Source of the DNA: Mesorhizobium tamadayense
GTDB lineage: Bacteria; Pseudomonadota; Alphaproteobacteria; Rhizobiales; Rhizobiaceae
Assembly (NCBI RefSeq): GCF_003863365.1
Contig: NZ_RQXT01000060.1
Coordinates: 1 to 40,511 of the forward strand
Direction of reading: 5' to 3'
Length of the DNA stretch: 40,511 bases
Shown here piece after piece: positions 1 through 7,704 of this stretch (its first letter is position 1; each line of letters opens with the position of its first letter). The translations under genes and the position numbers were made by a program. The notes below the pieces were generated by a model. That model saw nothing but the letters and a program-made list of their open reading frames with translations. It was not told the DNA's origin and ran no database searches.

Positions 1-322
1 CGCCGGCATCTCCATCGTACTCAGGGCGCTCGAGGCTCCAATCCGGCAGATCGCCGAAAATGCCGGCGTCGAGGGGTCGGTCGTCGTCGGCAAGCTCTCC
101 GACAGCAAGGATCACAATCGAGGTTTCGATGCCCAGAACGAGGTCTATGTCGACATGATCAAGGCCGGCATCGTCGACCCGGCCAAGGTGGTGCGCACGG
201 CGCTGCAGGATGCCGGCTCGATCGCTGCGCTCTTGATCACCGCCGAAGCCATGATCACCGACATTCCGGCCAAGGATACCGCGCCTTCACCCGGCGGCGG
301 CATGGGCGGAATGGGATACTGA
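1..322 (+). CDS. groEL: Chaperonin GroEL, C-terminal part (5' end outside window)
   Basis: The first full codon is at position 2. The frame reads through the GroEL C-terminal equatorial domain, including the stretch VVVGKLSD, the segment NEVYVDMIKAGIVDP, then TALQDAGSIAALLITAEAMI. It ends in the flexible glycine-methionine tail GGGMGGMGY. GroEL is the cytosolic ATP-dependent 60-kDa chaperonin that forms double heptameric rings and folds proteins with GroES. About the last 106 residues are present, so the nucleotide-binding N-terminus and the apical domain lie upstream of the window. Rhizobia usually carry several groEL copies, and this fragment alone cannot say which one this is. No clear rho-independent terminator follows the stop codon. 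Confidence 0.96.
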   Translation, partial: AGISIVLRALEAPIRQIAENAGVEGSVVVGKLSDSKDHNRGFDAQNEVYVDMIKAGIVDPAKVVRTALQDAGSIAALLITAEAMITDIPAKDTAPSPGGGMGGMGY

Positions 323-439
323 GACCGACCGTGGCGTCAGGAGCAGCCCGTGCGTGAGCCCACGCTGCTTCCGGTATTCGGCAGGCTTGGGGTCAAGCCG
401 CCGGTCGCCATTGCGGCGACGCCGGCCATATCCAGAAGA

Positions 440-565
440 ATGAAGAACGTGGTAGCTCGCATACGGGAGGGCCTCTCGGCGCACGGGGGCCTGGCTTTGA
501 AGCTGGGCGTGGTGCTGTGGACAGTTGTTGTCCTGGCGGCGGTGTTTTTCATTCTGCAGGCCTGA
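440..565 (+). CDS. Possible 41-aa single-pass membrane peptide
   Basis: A short ORF (ATG at 440) follows groEL. It has a basic N-terminus (KNVVARIR) and then one long hydrophobic stretch, about residues 20-40 (LKLGVVLWTVVVLAAVFFIL), that would span a membrane. The frame stays open upstream to an ATG at 350, but that part has no recognisable character. The Shine-Dalgarno sequence (AGAAG) is weak. The clean basic-then-hydrophobic layout favours a real tiny membrane protein. No family was recognised, and chance cannot be excluded. Confidence 0.35.
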   Translation: MKNVVARIREGLSAHGGLALKLGVVLWTVVVLAAVFFILQA

Positions 566-611
566 ACCGATCGATATCGTCGGTGGCGGGCGAAAACGAA
601 AGGACGCGAAT

Positions 612-797
612 ATGGCAAACCGCTACGCGCTTCGCATGGACCATCCGGACAGTTGGACCGTTTTCGATGTCTTCACCGGCCAGCCCGCCGAGTCCGATCA
701 CAAGATCATGGTCGGTATCAATGCCGGCGAAGCGGACGAGATGGTCGGCCGGCTGAACGATCAAGACGCCAAGCGGCGGGAAGAAGCCGGCCGCTGA
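612..797 (+). CDS. Small conserved-looking hypothetical protein (61 aa)
   Basis: ATG at 612 is preceded by a good Shine-Dalgarno sequence (AAGGAC, about 7 nt upstream), which decides the start over an upstream in-frame ATG at 525. The product is a small soluble polar protein. It begins MANRYALRMDHPDSWTVFDV, contains GINAGEADEMVGRLND and has a charged C-terminus. There are no membrane segments or cysteines. The motif order (a short beta-like N-terminus, then an acidic helix) looks like the small uncharacterised proteins common in rhizobia, but I do not recognise a named family. It stands alone between groEL and another small ORF. Confidence 0.6.
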   Translation: MANRYALRMDHPDSWTVFDVFTGQPAESDHKIMVGINAGEADEMVGRLNDQDAKRREEAGR

Positions 798-1026
798 CTT
801 GCATATCCTGCGCGACGCCTTCAGAACATCGGTCATCGAAAATCAGATCCCTGAGGATCCGTGGCAAGTATACGACCGCGCTTTTGATCCGCGACTATAC
901 CGGCAATTCCGATTTTGAATTGGCACTGCTGGCCTGGATCGTACGAAACTAACTTTATCGCCGTGCATAAGTTGCCGGAGCGGACATCCCCTCCGCGCCT
1001 GCCTTCATCTTTACCTGAAAGGGACA

Positions 1027-1215
1027 ATGTCCATGAGATTTATGAAAACCCCGGACGCTCCGGTCGTAACGATCGAGCCGATCGTCAAGTCTCCGAAAGT
1101 CCTTTCAACGCGGCTGGCGATCAGAAGCGACGAAGCCGCAAGACGAAAGATCGCCGATACCGACGGCACAGTGCGGCGGGCGCGTCAACTTGCGGAAAGC
1201 AACCGCCTGATTTGA
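1027..1215 (+). CDS. Small hypothetical basic protein (62 aa)
   Basis: This ORF has a strong Shine-Dalgarno sequence (AAAGGGA) upstream of two closely spaced ATGs, at 1027 and 1033. The spacing fits 1033 at least as well. The product is hydrophilic and rich in Arg, Ala and Ser. A helix-prone segment with alternating charges lies at about residues 28-58 (RLAIRSDEAARRKIADTDG). No domain was recognised. The ribosome-binding site and composition support translation; function is unknown. The gene is flanked by non-coding sequence on both sides. Confidence 0.42.
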   Translation: MSMRFMKTPDAPVVTIEPIVKSPKVLSTRLAIRSDEAARRKIADTDGTVRRARQLAESNRLI

Positions 1216-1310
1216 TGCGCCTACGTCCGCTTTGTTGGCTATTATCGACCGCATCATCCGTTGCGCGGCGCCGAACATTGGGGTCGACCTAGGTCGGGTG
1301 CCGGGCTACC

Positions 1311-1540
1311 TCATTGCTTAAAGCAGTACTCGCGGTGCCATTGCAGGAAACGAGGGTGCGGGCGCTCAAACTGTCGGTTCGGCGAGAGCGCGCGGCGCGT
1401 CTTGTTTATGAACCCCTGCACGCTGTCGAGGTCGTTGACCTGTCGCGAGATCAGGATTTCCAGGTCGTCGGAAAGGCTGATCAATCCGCGATCGTACATC
1501 CAGTGCGCTGTGCCGGACAACGCAATCCTTAGCGAGCGCA
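1311..1540 (-). pseudogene. Remnant: C-terminus of an HNH-endonuclease-like protein
   Basis: On the minus strand, the frame ending at 1311 encodes about 75 residues that look like the end of the bacterial HNH restriction-nuclease-like family. It reads IALSGTAHWMYDRGLISLSD, then DLEILISRQVND, then FLQWHREYCFKQ and a stop. The H-W-M-Y-D-R-G segment corresponds to the final part of the HNH motif. Upstream of about position 1540 the frame continues to 1655 but loses the expected core (the first His and the Asn are absent), and I saw no matching piece in other frames. It therefore appears to be a 5'-truncated relic rather than a working nuclease. The family assignment is from memory of conserved tails. 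Confidence 0.55.
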
Positions 1541-1675
1541 GATTTTGCCGGCGCGTTCGCAACGAGAACAGCTCCCGCTCTTTGGAGTTGGCTGCTGCCC
1601 TAGGATCTAGAACGCGCCGAAGACATAAGATACTCCTAATATTACGGAGGGTCACTTAGGATGTGACGCCGGTCC

Positions 1676-1701
1676 GCCTGACGAGCGGCCGCCCGTCAGG
1701 C
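1676..1701 (-). terminator. Hairpin over the stop codon of the FAD oxidoreductase gene
   Basis: An 8-bp perfect stem (GCCTGACG / CGTCAGGC) with a 10-nt loop overlaps the TGA of the minus-strand gene ending at 1696. No U-tract follows on that strand, so it is a weak terminator candidate or an mRNA 3'-end stabiliser. Confidence 0.35.
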
Positions 1702-3078
1702 AGCCGGCCGGATGTTTTGGTTCACCCGGAAGAGGTTGTTCGGGTCGTATGTCTTCTTCAACGTAGCCAGGCGCTCGTAGTTGTCGCCATAAGCCGCCTT
1801 GAGCCTTGCATCGCCCTCGTCATCCATCATGAAGTTCAGGTAGGCGCCACCCAGATCGAACGGATGCACCGCCTCCCAATAGGCCTTGGTCCACCGCGTC
1901 ACCGGCCCCGCTTTCTGTGGGTCCGGATCGATCCCTGCGATAACCATCGACCAGGTCGCATCACGGCAATTCCAAGCTGTCTCGTCTTTGCCGATGCGAT
2001 GGACGGCGCCATCGATCGGGTAGAGATGCATGAGCGATAGCTCGCTCGGCGTCTTCGCCGCCTGCTTGAGATGAGCGTCAATCGCCGCGTCAGACAGTGT
2101 CTTGACGAAATCGCCCCGCCAATACCACTGCATCCCCTTCGGGTAGAGGCCGTCGAACATGCTCTGCACGGCGGGATAGGGCATCGTTCCCATCCAATTG
2201 AACCAAGGCGCGGGGAGCGCATCGATGAGCGGGGCTAGAGCCTCCCTCCCCTTTTCCTCCGGACCGCTATAGCAACACATCAGGAGACACATCCGCTTTC
2301 CCCAAAACTCTTCCGGAAACGGCGCGCTCGAGAGGATCGTCTTGAGCCCGAGGAAGATCCCGAGTTCCTCGGGCGCGTCCGGCAGGAACTCGCGATAACG
2401 CTGCATGATGGTGCGGGCGTTTTGTTGATCAAATGCGATCGGCCCCGCAAAGACCATGTTGACCCGGTGAAGCTGGAACACAAAACTGGTGACGACGCCG
2501 AAATTGCCGCCACCGCCACGCAGCGCCCAGAACAGATTGGGGTCCCGTTCCTTGCTGGCGGTGACGAAGCTGCCGTCGGCAAGCACGACATCGGCCTCGA
2601 TCAGATTGTCGATGGTCAGGCCGTATTTGCGCGTCAGATAGCCGTGGCCGCCACTCAGCGTCAGTCCGGCGATCCCGGTGGTCGAGATGATGCCCGCCGG
2701 TACAGCCAACCCAAAGGCATGGGTGGCGTGGTCGACGTCGCCCTGAGTGCAGCCCGCGCCTACCCGCGCCGTACAGGCGTCCGGATCGACGCGCACGCCG
2801 TTCATCGCCGACAGGTCGATCACCAGACCGTCGTCGCAGCTTCCTAATCCCGGTCCGTTATGGCCGCCGCCACGTACCGCAACCAGCAACTTGTTGTCGC
2901 GGCCGAAATTCACCGCTGTTATCACGTCGGCGACGTCGGCACAGCGAGCGATAATGAGCGGCCGCTTGTCGATCATGCCGTTGTACAGCTTGCGGACCTC
3001 GTCATAGCTGGCGTCGCCGGTGCGGATGACTTCTCCCCGCAGGCTTGCCGCGAACTTGGTGATGTCTTCGTCGTTCAT
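1696..3078 (-). CDS. FAD-linked oxidoreductase, PCMH/BBE type
   Basis: Start ATG 3078 is chosen because GGGAGGAATATC sits directly upstream; the frame also opens 25 codons earlier. The N-terminal PCMH-type FAD-binding domain (about residues 30-200) has VRGGGHNGPG, whose His is the usual 8-alpha-histidyl FAD attachment site. It is followed by TTGIAGLTLSGGHGYL and a WALRGGGGNFGVVTSF motif. The C-terminal berberine-bridge (BBE) segment ends with YDPNNLFRVNQNI, typical of the family. The second covalent Cys of true berberine-bridge enzymes is not seen, because Thr occupies that region, so a mono-covalent flavin is likely. Such enzymes oxidise alcohols, sugars or aromatic compounds with O2; the substrate is unknown. 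The gene is divergent from an AraC regulator at 3299, its likely controller. Confidence 0.92.
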   Translation of the reverse strand: MNDEDITKFAASLRGEVIRTGDASYDEVRKLYNGMIDKRPLIIARCADVADVITAVNFGRDNKLLVAVRGGGHNGPGLGSCDDGLVIDLSAMNGVRVDPDACTARVGAGCTQGDVDHATHAFGLAVPAGIISTTGIAGLTLSGGHGYLTRKYGLTIDNLIEADVVLADGSFVTASKERDPNLFWALRGGGGNFGVVTSFVFQLHRVNMVFAGPIAFDQQNARTIMQRYREFLPDAPEELGIFLGLKTILSSAPFPEEFWGKRMCLLMCCYSGPEEKGREALAPLIDALPAPWFNWMGTMPYPAVQSMFDGLYPKGMQWYWRGDFVKTLSDAAIDAHLKQAAKTPSELSLMHLYPIDGAVHRIGKDETAWNCRDATWSMVIAGIDPDPQKAGPVTRWTKAYWEAVHPFDLGGAYLNFMMDDEGDARLKAAYGDNYERLATLKKTYDPNNLFRVNQNIRPAA

Positions 3079-3298
3079 GATATTCCTCCCTACCGAACCT
3101 GTCGGCCGGTCGATGAACGCTAGTTCCCTGGGGTGTTCCCGCAAATGCCACATCGTCCAATTCTATTGCCCGATCGTTCAGAGTAGGATCACGCATATGC
3201 GCGCTTGCTCATATGGCCATATTGCTGGATAGTTGGAGATGTGCGGCCGAAAAACTCGTCATTAAGGGAGTAGTCGATCGTTTCCGGAGGTGTAGTGC
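3079..3298. promoter_or_regulatory. Divergent promoter region with two perfect palindromes
   Basis: This 220-bp region separates the FAD oxidoreductase (minus) and the AraC regulator (plus). It is more AT-rich than its surroundings. It contains a 10-bp perfect palindrome CGCATATGCG (3192-3201) and a 12-bp perfect palindrome ATATGGCCATAT (3211-3222), centred about 20 bp (two helix turns) apart. These are candidate operator sites for the adjacent AraC-family protein or another dimeric regulator. Confidence 0.45.
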
Positions 3299-4306
3299 AT
3301 GGATGTCCTATCCGATGTGCTCCGAGCCGTTCGCCTGACGGGTGCGATCTATTTCGATATCGACGCCAGTTCTCCCTGGGTCGGTGAATCGCCGGGGACC
3401 GCCGAGATTGCCGCCGCCATCATGCCGGAGGCTGAGCACGTCATTTCCTTTCATGCCGTGATGTCTGGATCGTGCTGGGCCGCGCTGGGAGACGATTCTG
3501 TGTCCGCAGTACGCGTGAACGCCGGTGATGTTGTCGTCTTTCCTGGGGGCGCTCCGAATGTCATGAGTTCCTCGCCTGGGGCGCGGGGCGAACCCAACAT
3601 GGCGATGTATTATCGGCCAATAGATGAGCACCTGCCGTTCGCAGTGGTTCATGGCGGTGGTGGAGACGAGCGGACCCGGTTCATTTGCGGGTACCTTGGC
3701 TGCGATGCGCGTCCATTCAATCCCCTGCTCGCCGCGTTGCCGGCCATATTGTGCGCCCGCAAACCTGCCGACGGCAGCAGCTGGGTTACTGACCTGTTTC
3801 GCCAGGCGCTGGCTGAGGGTGGCAGCGGGCGCGCCGGTGGCGAAACGGTCCTCGCCAAGTTGAGCGAATTGATGTTTGTCGAGGTCATCCGCGGCTATCT
3901 TGAGACCCTGCCAGAGGACTCGCGTGGGTGGCTGTCCGGCCTTCGCGATCCGCACGTCGGCGAGGCGCTCCGACTCATTCACGCACGCCCTACGGAGGAA
4001 TGGACATTGGACCGTCTCGCCCGCGACGTAGGGCTCTCGCGCACTGCATTTGCGAGCCGCTTTAGCCACTACGTCGAGGTCTCGCCCATGCAGTATCTTG
4101 CTCGCTGGCGTCTGCAGCTGGCGGGACGCCTGCTCGAACGGCCCGATGTCAGCATCGCGCAGGTGGGAGCTGAGGTCGGCTACGAGTCGGAGGCCGCGTT
4201 CAATCGCGCCTTCAAAAAGTTCGTCGGCATTCCACCTGGTACCTGGCGCAAGGGACGTTCGGCTTTGCTGAAAGCTCAAAGGTTGCCCCCTGTCGTCGTT
4301 CAGTAG
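3299..4306 (+). CDS. AraC-family transcriptional regulator with N-terminal cupin domain
   Basis: This 335-aa protein starts at ATG 3299, with GGAGG about 9 nt upstream. The N-terminal half (about residues 10-190) resembles the cupin-like AraC ligand-binding domain (Cupin_6 / AraC_binding_2), with VRVNAGDVVVFPGG in the middle and FICGYLGCD afterwards. The C-terminal half has two helix-turn-helix units of the AraC/XylS type. The first is WTLDRLARDVGLSRTAFASR and the second is SIAQVGAEVGYESEAAFNRAF, followed by GIPPGTWRK. It is a cytoplasmic DNA-binding activator or repressor. Its divergent position next to the FAD oxidoreductase suggests that it controls that gene and itself in response to a small molecule. 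The effector is unknown. Confidence 0.93.
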   Translation: MDVLSDVLRAVRLTGAIYFDIDASSPWVGESPGTAEIAAAIMPEAEHVISFHAVMSGSCWAALGDDSVSAVRVNAGDVVVFPGGAPNVMSSSPGARGEPNMAMYYRPIDEHLPFAVVHGGGGDERTRFICGYLGCDARPFNPLLAALPAILCARKPADGSSWVTDLFRQALAEGGSGRAGGETVLAKLSELMFVEVIRGYLETLPEDSRGWLSGLRDPHVGEALRLIHARPTEEWTLDRLARDVGLSRTAFASRFSHYVEVSPMQYLARWRLQLAGRLLERPDVSIAQVGAEVGYESEAAFNRAFKKFVGIPPGTWRKGRSALLKAQRLPPVVVQ

Positions 4307-4837
4307 GCAAAAATGGCATGTGTTCACGCCTCAGGCTGCGTGCCGAGCCGACGTCGACGCAGAGCTCGAATGCCCGCTTGGCGGCAACCGCGACCTTTTG
4401 TCTAGCGTGATTGCGGGCAATGTCCGCTCTCGTGCAGAGGTAAAGTTGACCTCAACGGCCGACATCGGCGCAAAACCGCCGATCGCGGTTTGTCCTCTGA
4501 CCATATGCGATTAGCAACCCTGACCCGCTGTTCCAACCCGCCCCGCTTCCTGCTTGGATCCAAGCCGCGCCACAATCGCCGGGTGCGTTGCCGACACCAA
4601 TGTTGACGGCAGTCCCGTCCGCGGCTCGTCCATCCTCGGGCAACGCGCTCTTCACCCAGAGAGGCGTCGCGGAAGTCGAGATTGCAGTTCTCCAGAATCC
4701 GTGAGATTCTTCAAAAAGCCGCACCAAACAGCGTGCGAAAAACAAGGCGCCCCGACGATTTCGGCGGGCATCCAAGCGCATCACAGGTCTGCCCCTGATT
4801 GTCGGACGGGTTGCTCAATCCGCCAAGGGAGGACGAC
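4307..4837. other. Long intergenic region (531 bp) with no convincing gene
   Basis: ORFs on both strands here lack ribosome-binding sites and recognisable sequence. A segment at 4417-4436 reads AATGTCCGCTCTCGTGCAG, resembling another at 30317-30331 in this window, so a dispersed intergenic repeat may be present. The last 40 bp hold the Shine-Dalgarno site (AAGGGAGGA) for the SBP56 gene. No clear sigma-70 promoter could be assigned. Confidence 0.4.
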
Positions 4838-6238
4838 ATGACCGTACGGCCAGACCCGACTTTTCACGCGACTGCCAAGCTCGCAATGCAAGCGCCAGTC
4901 GAAAACTTTGCCTACGCTTTGATGTTGAGTGCCGACTTCTCTCAGCCCGATGGACTAGCAATCGTTGACGTAAACCCGAAGTCGAAGGACTACGGCAAGG
5001 TCGTCCACAGCGTGATCATGCCGAACAAGGGCGACGAGTTTCACCATTTCGGCTGGAACGCCTGCTCTTCGGCCCTTTCGCCGCTGAGCGGCCACGCGTT
5101 TCTCGAGCGCCGCTTTCTGATCATTCCCGGCATGCGGTCCTCGCGCATCTACATAATCGACACCAAGGGCGGAGCGACCAAGGCCAAGATCCACAAGATC
5201 ATCGAGCCGGAGGAAGTGTTCGCCAAGACGGGCTATTCCAGGCCGCATACGATTCACTGCGGGCCGGAAGGTATTTATGTTTCGACGCTCGGCGGCGGTG
5301 GCCCCGACGGCACCATTGGGCCTCCCGGCATTTTCGTCATGGATTGCCAGACGTTCGATGTCATCGGGCGCTACGAGATCGATCGCGGACCGCAGGACAA
5401 GCAGTATGATTTCTGGTGGAACCTGCCACGCGACTACATGGTGTCGAGCGAGTGGGCACTTCCGCCCCAGTTCGAGAACGGCATCGTCCCGGAAGACCTC
5501 CTGTCGAACAAATACGGACACCGGGTGCATTTCTGGAATTTGCGCGAACGCAGGAACGTGCAGACCATTGATCTGGGAGCCAATCACCAGATGGCACTGG
5601 AAGTCCGGCCCGCCCATGACCCGGTAAAGGAATACGGTTTCATTGGAGTGGTCGTCGACACGACAAACCTCGAAGGATCGATCTGGACATGGTGGCGCGA
5701 GGACGGCAAATTCCATTCCGAAAAGACGGCGACCATCCCGCCCGAGGCAGCTGTGAAAGATGACCTGCCCCCGCTTCTGCAGGGTTTTGAGGCGGTCCCG
5801 CCGCTGGTGACCGACATCGACCTGTCGCTCGATGACCGCTTCCTCTACGTATCCTGCTGGGGCACCGGCGAAATGCGCCAATATGATGTGACCGATCCGA
5901 TGAAGCCCAAGCTTGCAGGGTCCGTCCATATCGGCGGCATCACGCGCAAGACCAGGCATCCCGGCGGCGGCGACTACAGGGGCGGACCGCAGATGGTCGA
6001 GATCAGCCGCGACGGCAAACGCGTTTACTGGACCAACTCGCTCTATTCGACCTGGGACGGTCAGTTCTATCCCGATGGCATCCCGGCAGCCATGGTCAAG
6101 GCCGATGTCGGCGAGAACGGTGGGATCACCCTGGACAAGGACTTTTATGTCAAGTTCCCCGAGGGGTATCGATCGCACCAGATTCGTCTGGAAGGCGGCG
6201 ATTGCTCGACGGATTCATTCTGCTATCCGTCGGTGTAG
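4838..6238 (+). CDS. SBP56-family protein (selenium-binding protein / methanethiol oxidase-like)
   Basis: Start ATG 4838 has AAGGGAGGA 7 nt upstream, and an in-frame upstream ATG (4799) is ignored. The 466-aa product matches the SBP56 family along its length. Recognisable are DEFHHFGWNACSS (about residue 65), SRPHTIHCGPEGIYVSTLG, DFWWNLPRDYMVSSEWA, GHRVHFWNLRER, TDIDLSLDDRFLYVSCWGTG and SHQIRLEGGDCSTDSFCYP. In characterised bacterial members (MtoX) the protein is a copper-dependent methanethiol oxidase giving formaldehyde, sulfide and peroxide; human SELENBP1 does the same. The conserved His residues and the HHFGWN/Cys site are intact. No signal peptide is evident with this start, whereas MtoX is periplasmic, so activity and location here are uncertain. 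A membrane protein gene follows closely. Confidence 0.92.
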   Translation: MTVRPDPTFHATAKLAMQAPVENFAYALMLSADFSQPDGLAIVDVNPKSKDYGKVVHSVIMPNKGDEFHHFGWNACSSALSPLSGHAFLERRFLIIPGMRSSRIYIIDTKGGATKAKIHKIIEPEEVFAKTGYSRPHTIHCGPEGIYVSTLGGGGPDGTIGPPGIFVMDCQTFDVIGRYEIDRGPQDKQYDFWWNLPRDYMVSSEWALPPQFENGIVPEDLLSNKYGHRVHFWNLRERRNVQTIDLGANHQMALEVRPAHDPVKEYGFIGVVVDTTNLEGSIWTWWREDGKFHSEKTATIPPEAAVKDDLPPLLQGFEAVPPLVTDIDLSLDDRFLYVSCWGTGEMRQYDVTDPMKPKLAGSVHIGGITRKTRHPGGGDYRGGPQMVEISRDGKRVYWTNSLYSTWDGQFYPDGIPAAMVKADVGENGGITLDKDFYVKFPEGYRSHQIRLEGGDCSTDSFCYPSV

Positions 6239-6262
6239 CCGACGGCTCGGGTGAATGAAGCG

Positions 6263-6928
6263 ATGAGCGAGTGGACGACGGCCGGCCTCTGGCTGGCCGT
6301 CATCGCCAGCGGCATTTATCACGGCGTCAATCCCGGCATGGGCTGGCCGTTGGCCGTCTCGGCCGGACTGTTGGACAGACGTACCGGCGCATTGTTCCGG
6401 GCGCTCGGCCTTCTGGCGACGGGACACTTTGCAGCAATGATCGGCATCCTGCTGCCCTTCGGCGCGATGCTGACGCTGATTGTCTGGGAACGACAGATCC
6501 GCATCGCGGCGGGGTTGATCGTGATCGCAGCCGGGATCTATCTCCTGATCAACCGGCGCCACCCGCGTGTTCTTGCCCGTATCCCGCCGGCGCAACTGGC
6601 CTTGTGGTCCTTTGCGGCCGCCACCGCGCATGGCGCCGGGCTGATGCTGGTGCCGATCTATCTGGGTCTGTGCCAGGCGGGGGAACCTGACGCTGGACAC
6701 CAGGCGGCCGCCACGCTCATGACCGGCAATCTGATCACCGCCGGCACCGTCTCCGTGGTCCACACGGTCGCCATGATTGCAAGTGGCGGCATCCTCGCCA
6801 TTGCCGTCTATCGATGGCTCGGACCCAAGTTCATCTCACAAAGCTGGTTCAATCTCGACATTGCGTGGGCCGTGAGCCTGATCCTGGTGGGGGGAATTGG
6901 GATCGCGAGTGTCGGATTCGCTCGGTGA
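6263..6928 (+). CDS. Multi-pass membrane protein linked to SBP56, HxxxPG motif
   Basis: This protein of about 221 aa starts at ATG 6263, or at an in-frame GTG at 6251, 12 nt after the SBP56 stop. It has about six hydrophobic segments: residues ~5-25, 45-75, 80-97, 112-135, 145-170 and 195-220. The first helix carries YHGVNPGMGW, which resembles the His-x-x-x-Pro-Gly signature of UreH/RcnA/HupE-type metal transporters. A second His-Gly (ATAHGAGLM) lies in a later helix. It is probably co-transcribed with the SBP56 gene. Copper or nickel handling, or thiol export, for that enzyme is a plausible role but is inferred only from motif and position. I do not recognise an established family name. Confidence 0.8.
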   Translation: MSEWTTAGLWLAVIASGIYHGVNPGMGWPLAVSAGLLDRRTGALFRALGLLATGHFAAMIGILLPFGAMLTLIVWERQIRIAAGLIVIAAGIYLLINRRHPRVLARIPPAQLALWSFAAATAHGAGLMLVPIYLGLCQAGEPDAGHQAAATLMTGNLITAGTVSVVHTVAMIASGGILAIAVYRWLGPKFISQSWFNLDIAWAVSLILVGGIGIASVGFAR

Positions 6929-7146
6929 GCTGTACGCATTTGGCAAAGGAATCCTCCTTTCTGCGAAGGTCTGGAAAAGGCCCAAAGGCGGCAGTTGTTG
7001 GCGATGATCGACACGATCATCAATTGGCGCATCAGGTCGACGCTCACCTCCGACATCGACCAACCAAAAACGCGGCGCGCTATTTTTCACGGAGCGTGTC
7101 GCAGAAGGCCCGCGCGGTTCGTCCTCTGACAAAGAAGGAGACCGCC

Positions 7147-7701
7147 ATGGGAAAGCTTATCGTCACCGAATTCATCAGCGTCGACGGCATCGCCGAGGTC
7201 GAGAAGCTGCCGGGCGTGACCTGGAACGACGAGATGAACGCGTTCAAGGCGGACGAGCTTGCCGACAGCGGCGCCATGCTTCTCGGCCGCACGACCTACG
7301 AGATCTTTGCCGGCTCATGGCCCTCCGAAACCGGGGACTTCGCCGACCGCTTCAACGCGCTGCCGAAATATGTCGCCTCGACCAGCCTGAAGGCGCTCGA
7401 CTGGCAGCCGGCGGAATTGCTTGCCGGCCCCCTGCCCGAAGCGGTCGCCAAGCTGAAGCAGGAGAGCGGCGGAAGCATCTATGTGCACGGCAGCTTGAGC
7501 ATTGCCCGGCAGTTGCTCAGCCACGGCCTCGTCGACCGCCTGAGGCTGCTTGTCTATCCCGGCGCCGTCGGCCAGGGCAAACCGTTGTTCCCGTCCGACA
7601 AGCCGCTTGCGCTGGAGCTGGTCTCCGCCGCGCCGTTCAGCAATGGCGTGGTGGCGCTGGAGTATGCGCCTAAGAGGGCCGAAGATCTGGCTCGGGAATA
7701 A
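7147..7701 (+). CDS. RibD C-terminal / dihydrofolate-reductase-fold family protein
   Basis: Start ATG 7147 follows AAGGAGACCGCC, an excellent Shine-Dalgarno site, although the frame is open far upstream. The 184-aa protein opens with GKLIVTEFISVDGIAEV, the typical first strand of small RibD_C proteins. It has MLLGRTTYEIFAGSWP (about residues 43-58), then YVHGSLSIARQLLSHGLVDR, where the usual motif is GSxxLxxxLlxxgLvDE, and LLVYPGAVGQGKPLF. These proteins share the DHFR/riboflavin-reductase fold and probably bind NADPH, but most have no proven substrate. It is a cytoplasmic, single-gene unit and converges with the HlyD gene with only 3 bp between stop codons. Confidence 0.9.
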   Translation: MGKLIVTEFISVDGIAEVEKLPGVTWNDEMNAFKADELADSGAMLLGRTTYEIFAGSWPSETGDFADRFNALPKYVASTSLKALDWQPAELLAGPLPEAVAKLKQESGGSIYVHGSLSIARQLLSHGLVDRLRLLVYPGAVGQGKPLFPSDKPLALELVSAAPFSNGVVALEYAPKRAEDLARE

Positions 7702-7704
7702 CGG

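Noticed and set aside
3116..3139. AACG-N15-GTTCC, an EcfG-like promoter on the minus strand upstream of the FAD oxidoreductase
   Set aside because: The spacer is 15 bp, one short of the 16-17 bp usually found, and a chance match is likely.
4452..4784. 110-codon minus-strand ORF in the intergenic region before the SBP56 gene
   Set aside because: It has no ribosome-binding site, no recognisable motif and a composition unlike the genes here.
4955..6178. Long minus-strand ORF (407 codons) opposite the SBP56 gene
   Set aside because: It is the antisense shadow of a clearly conserved plus-strand gene in GC-rich DNA, and its translation is low-complexity.
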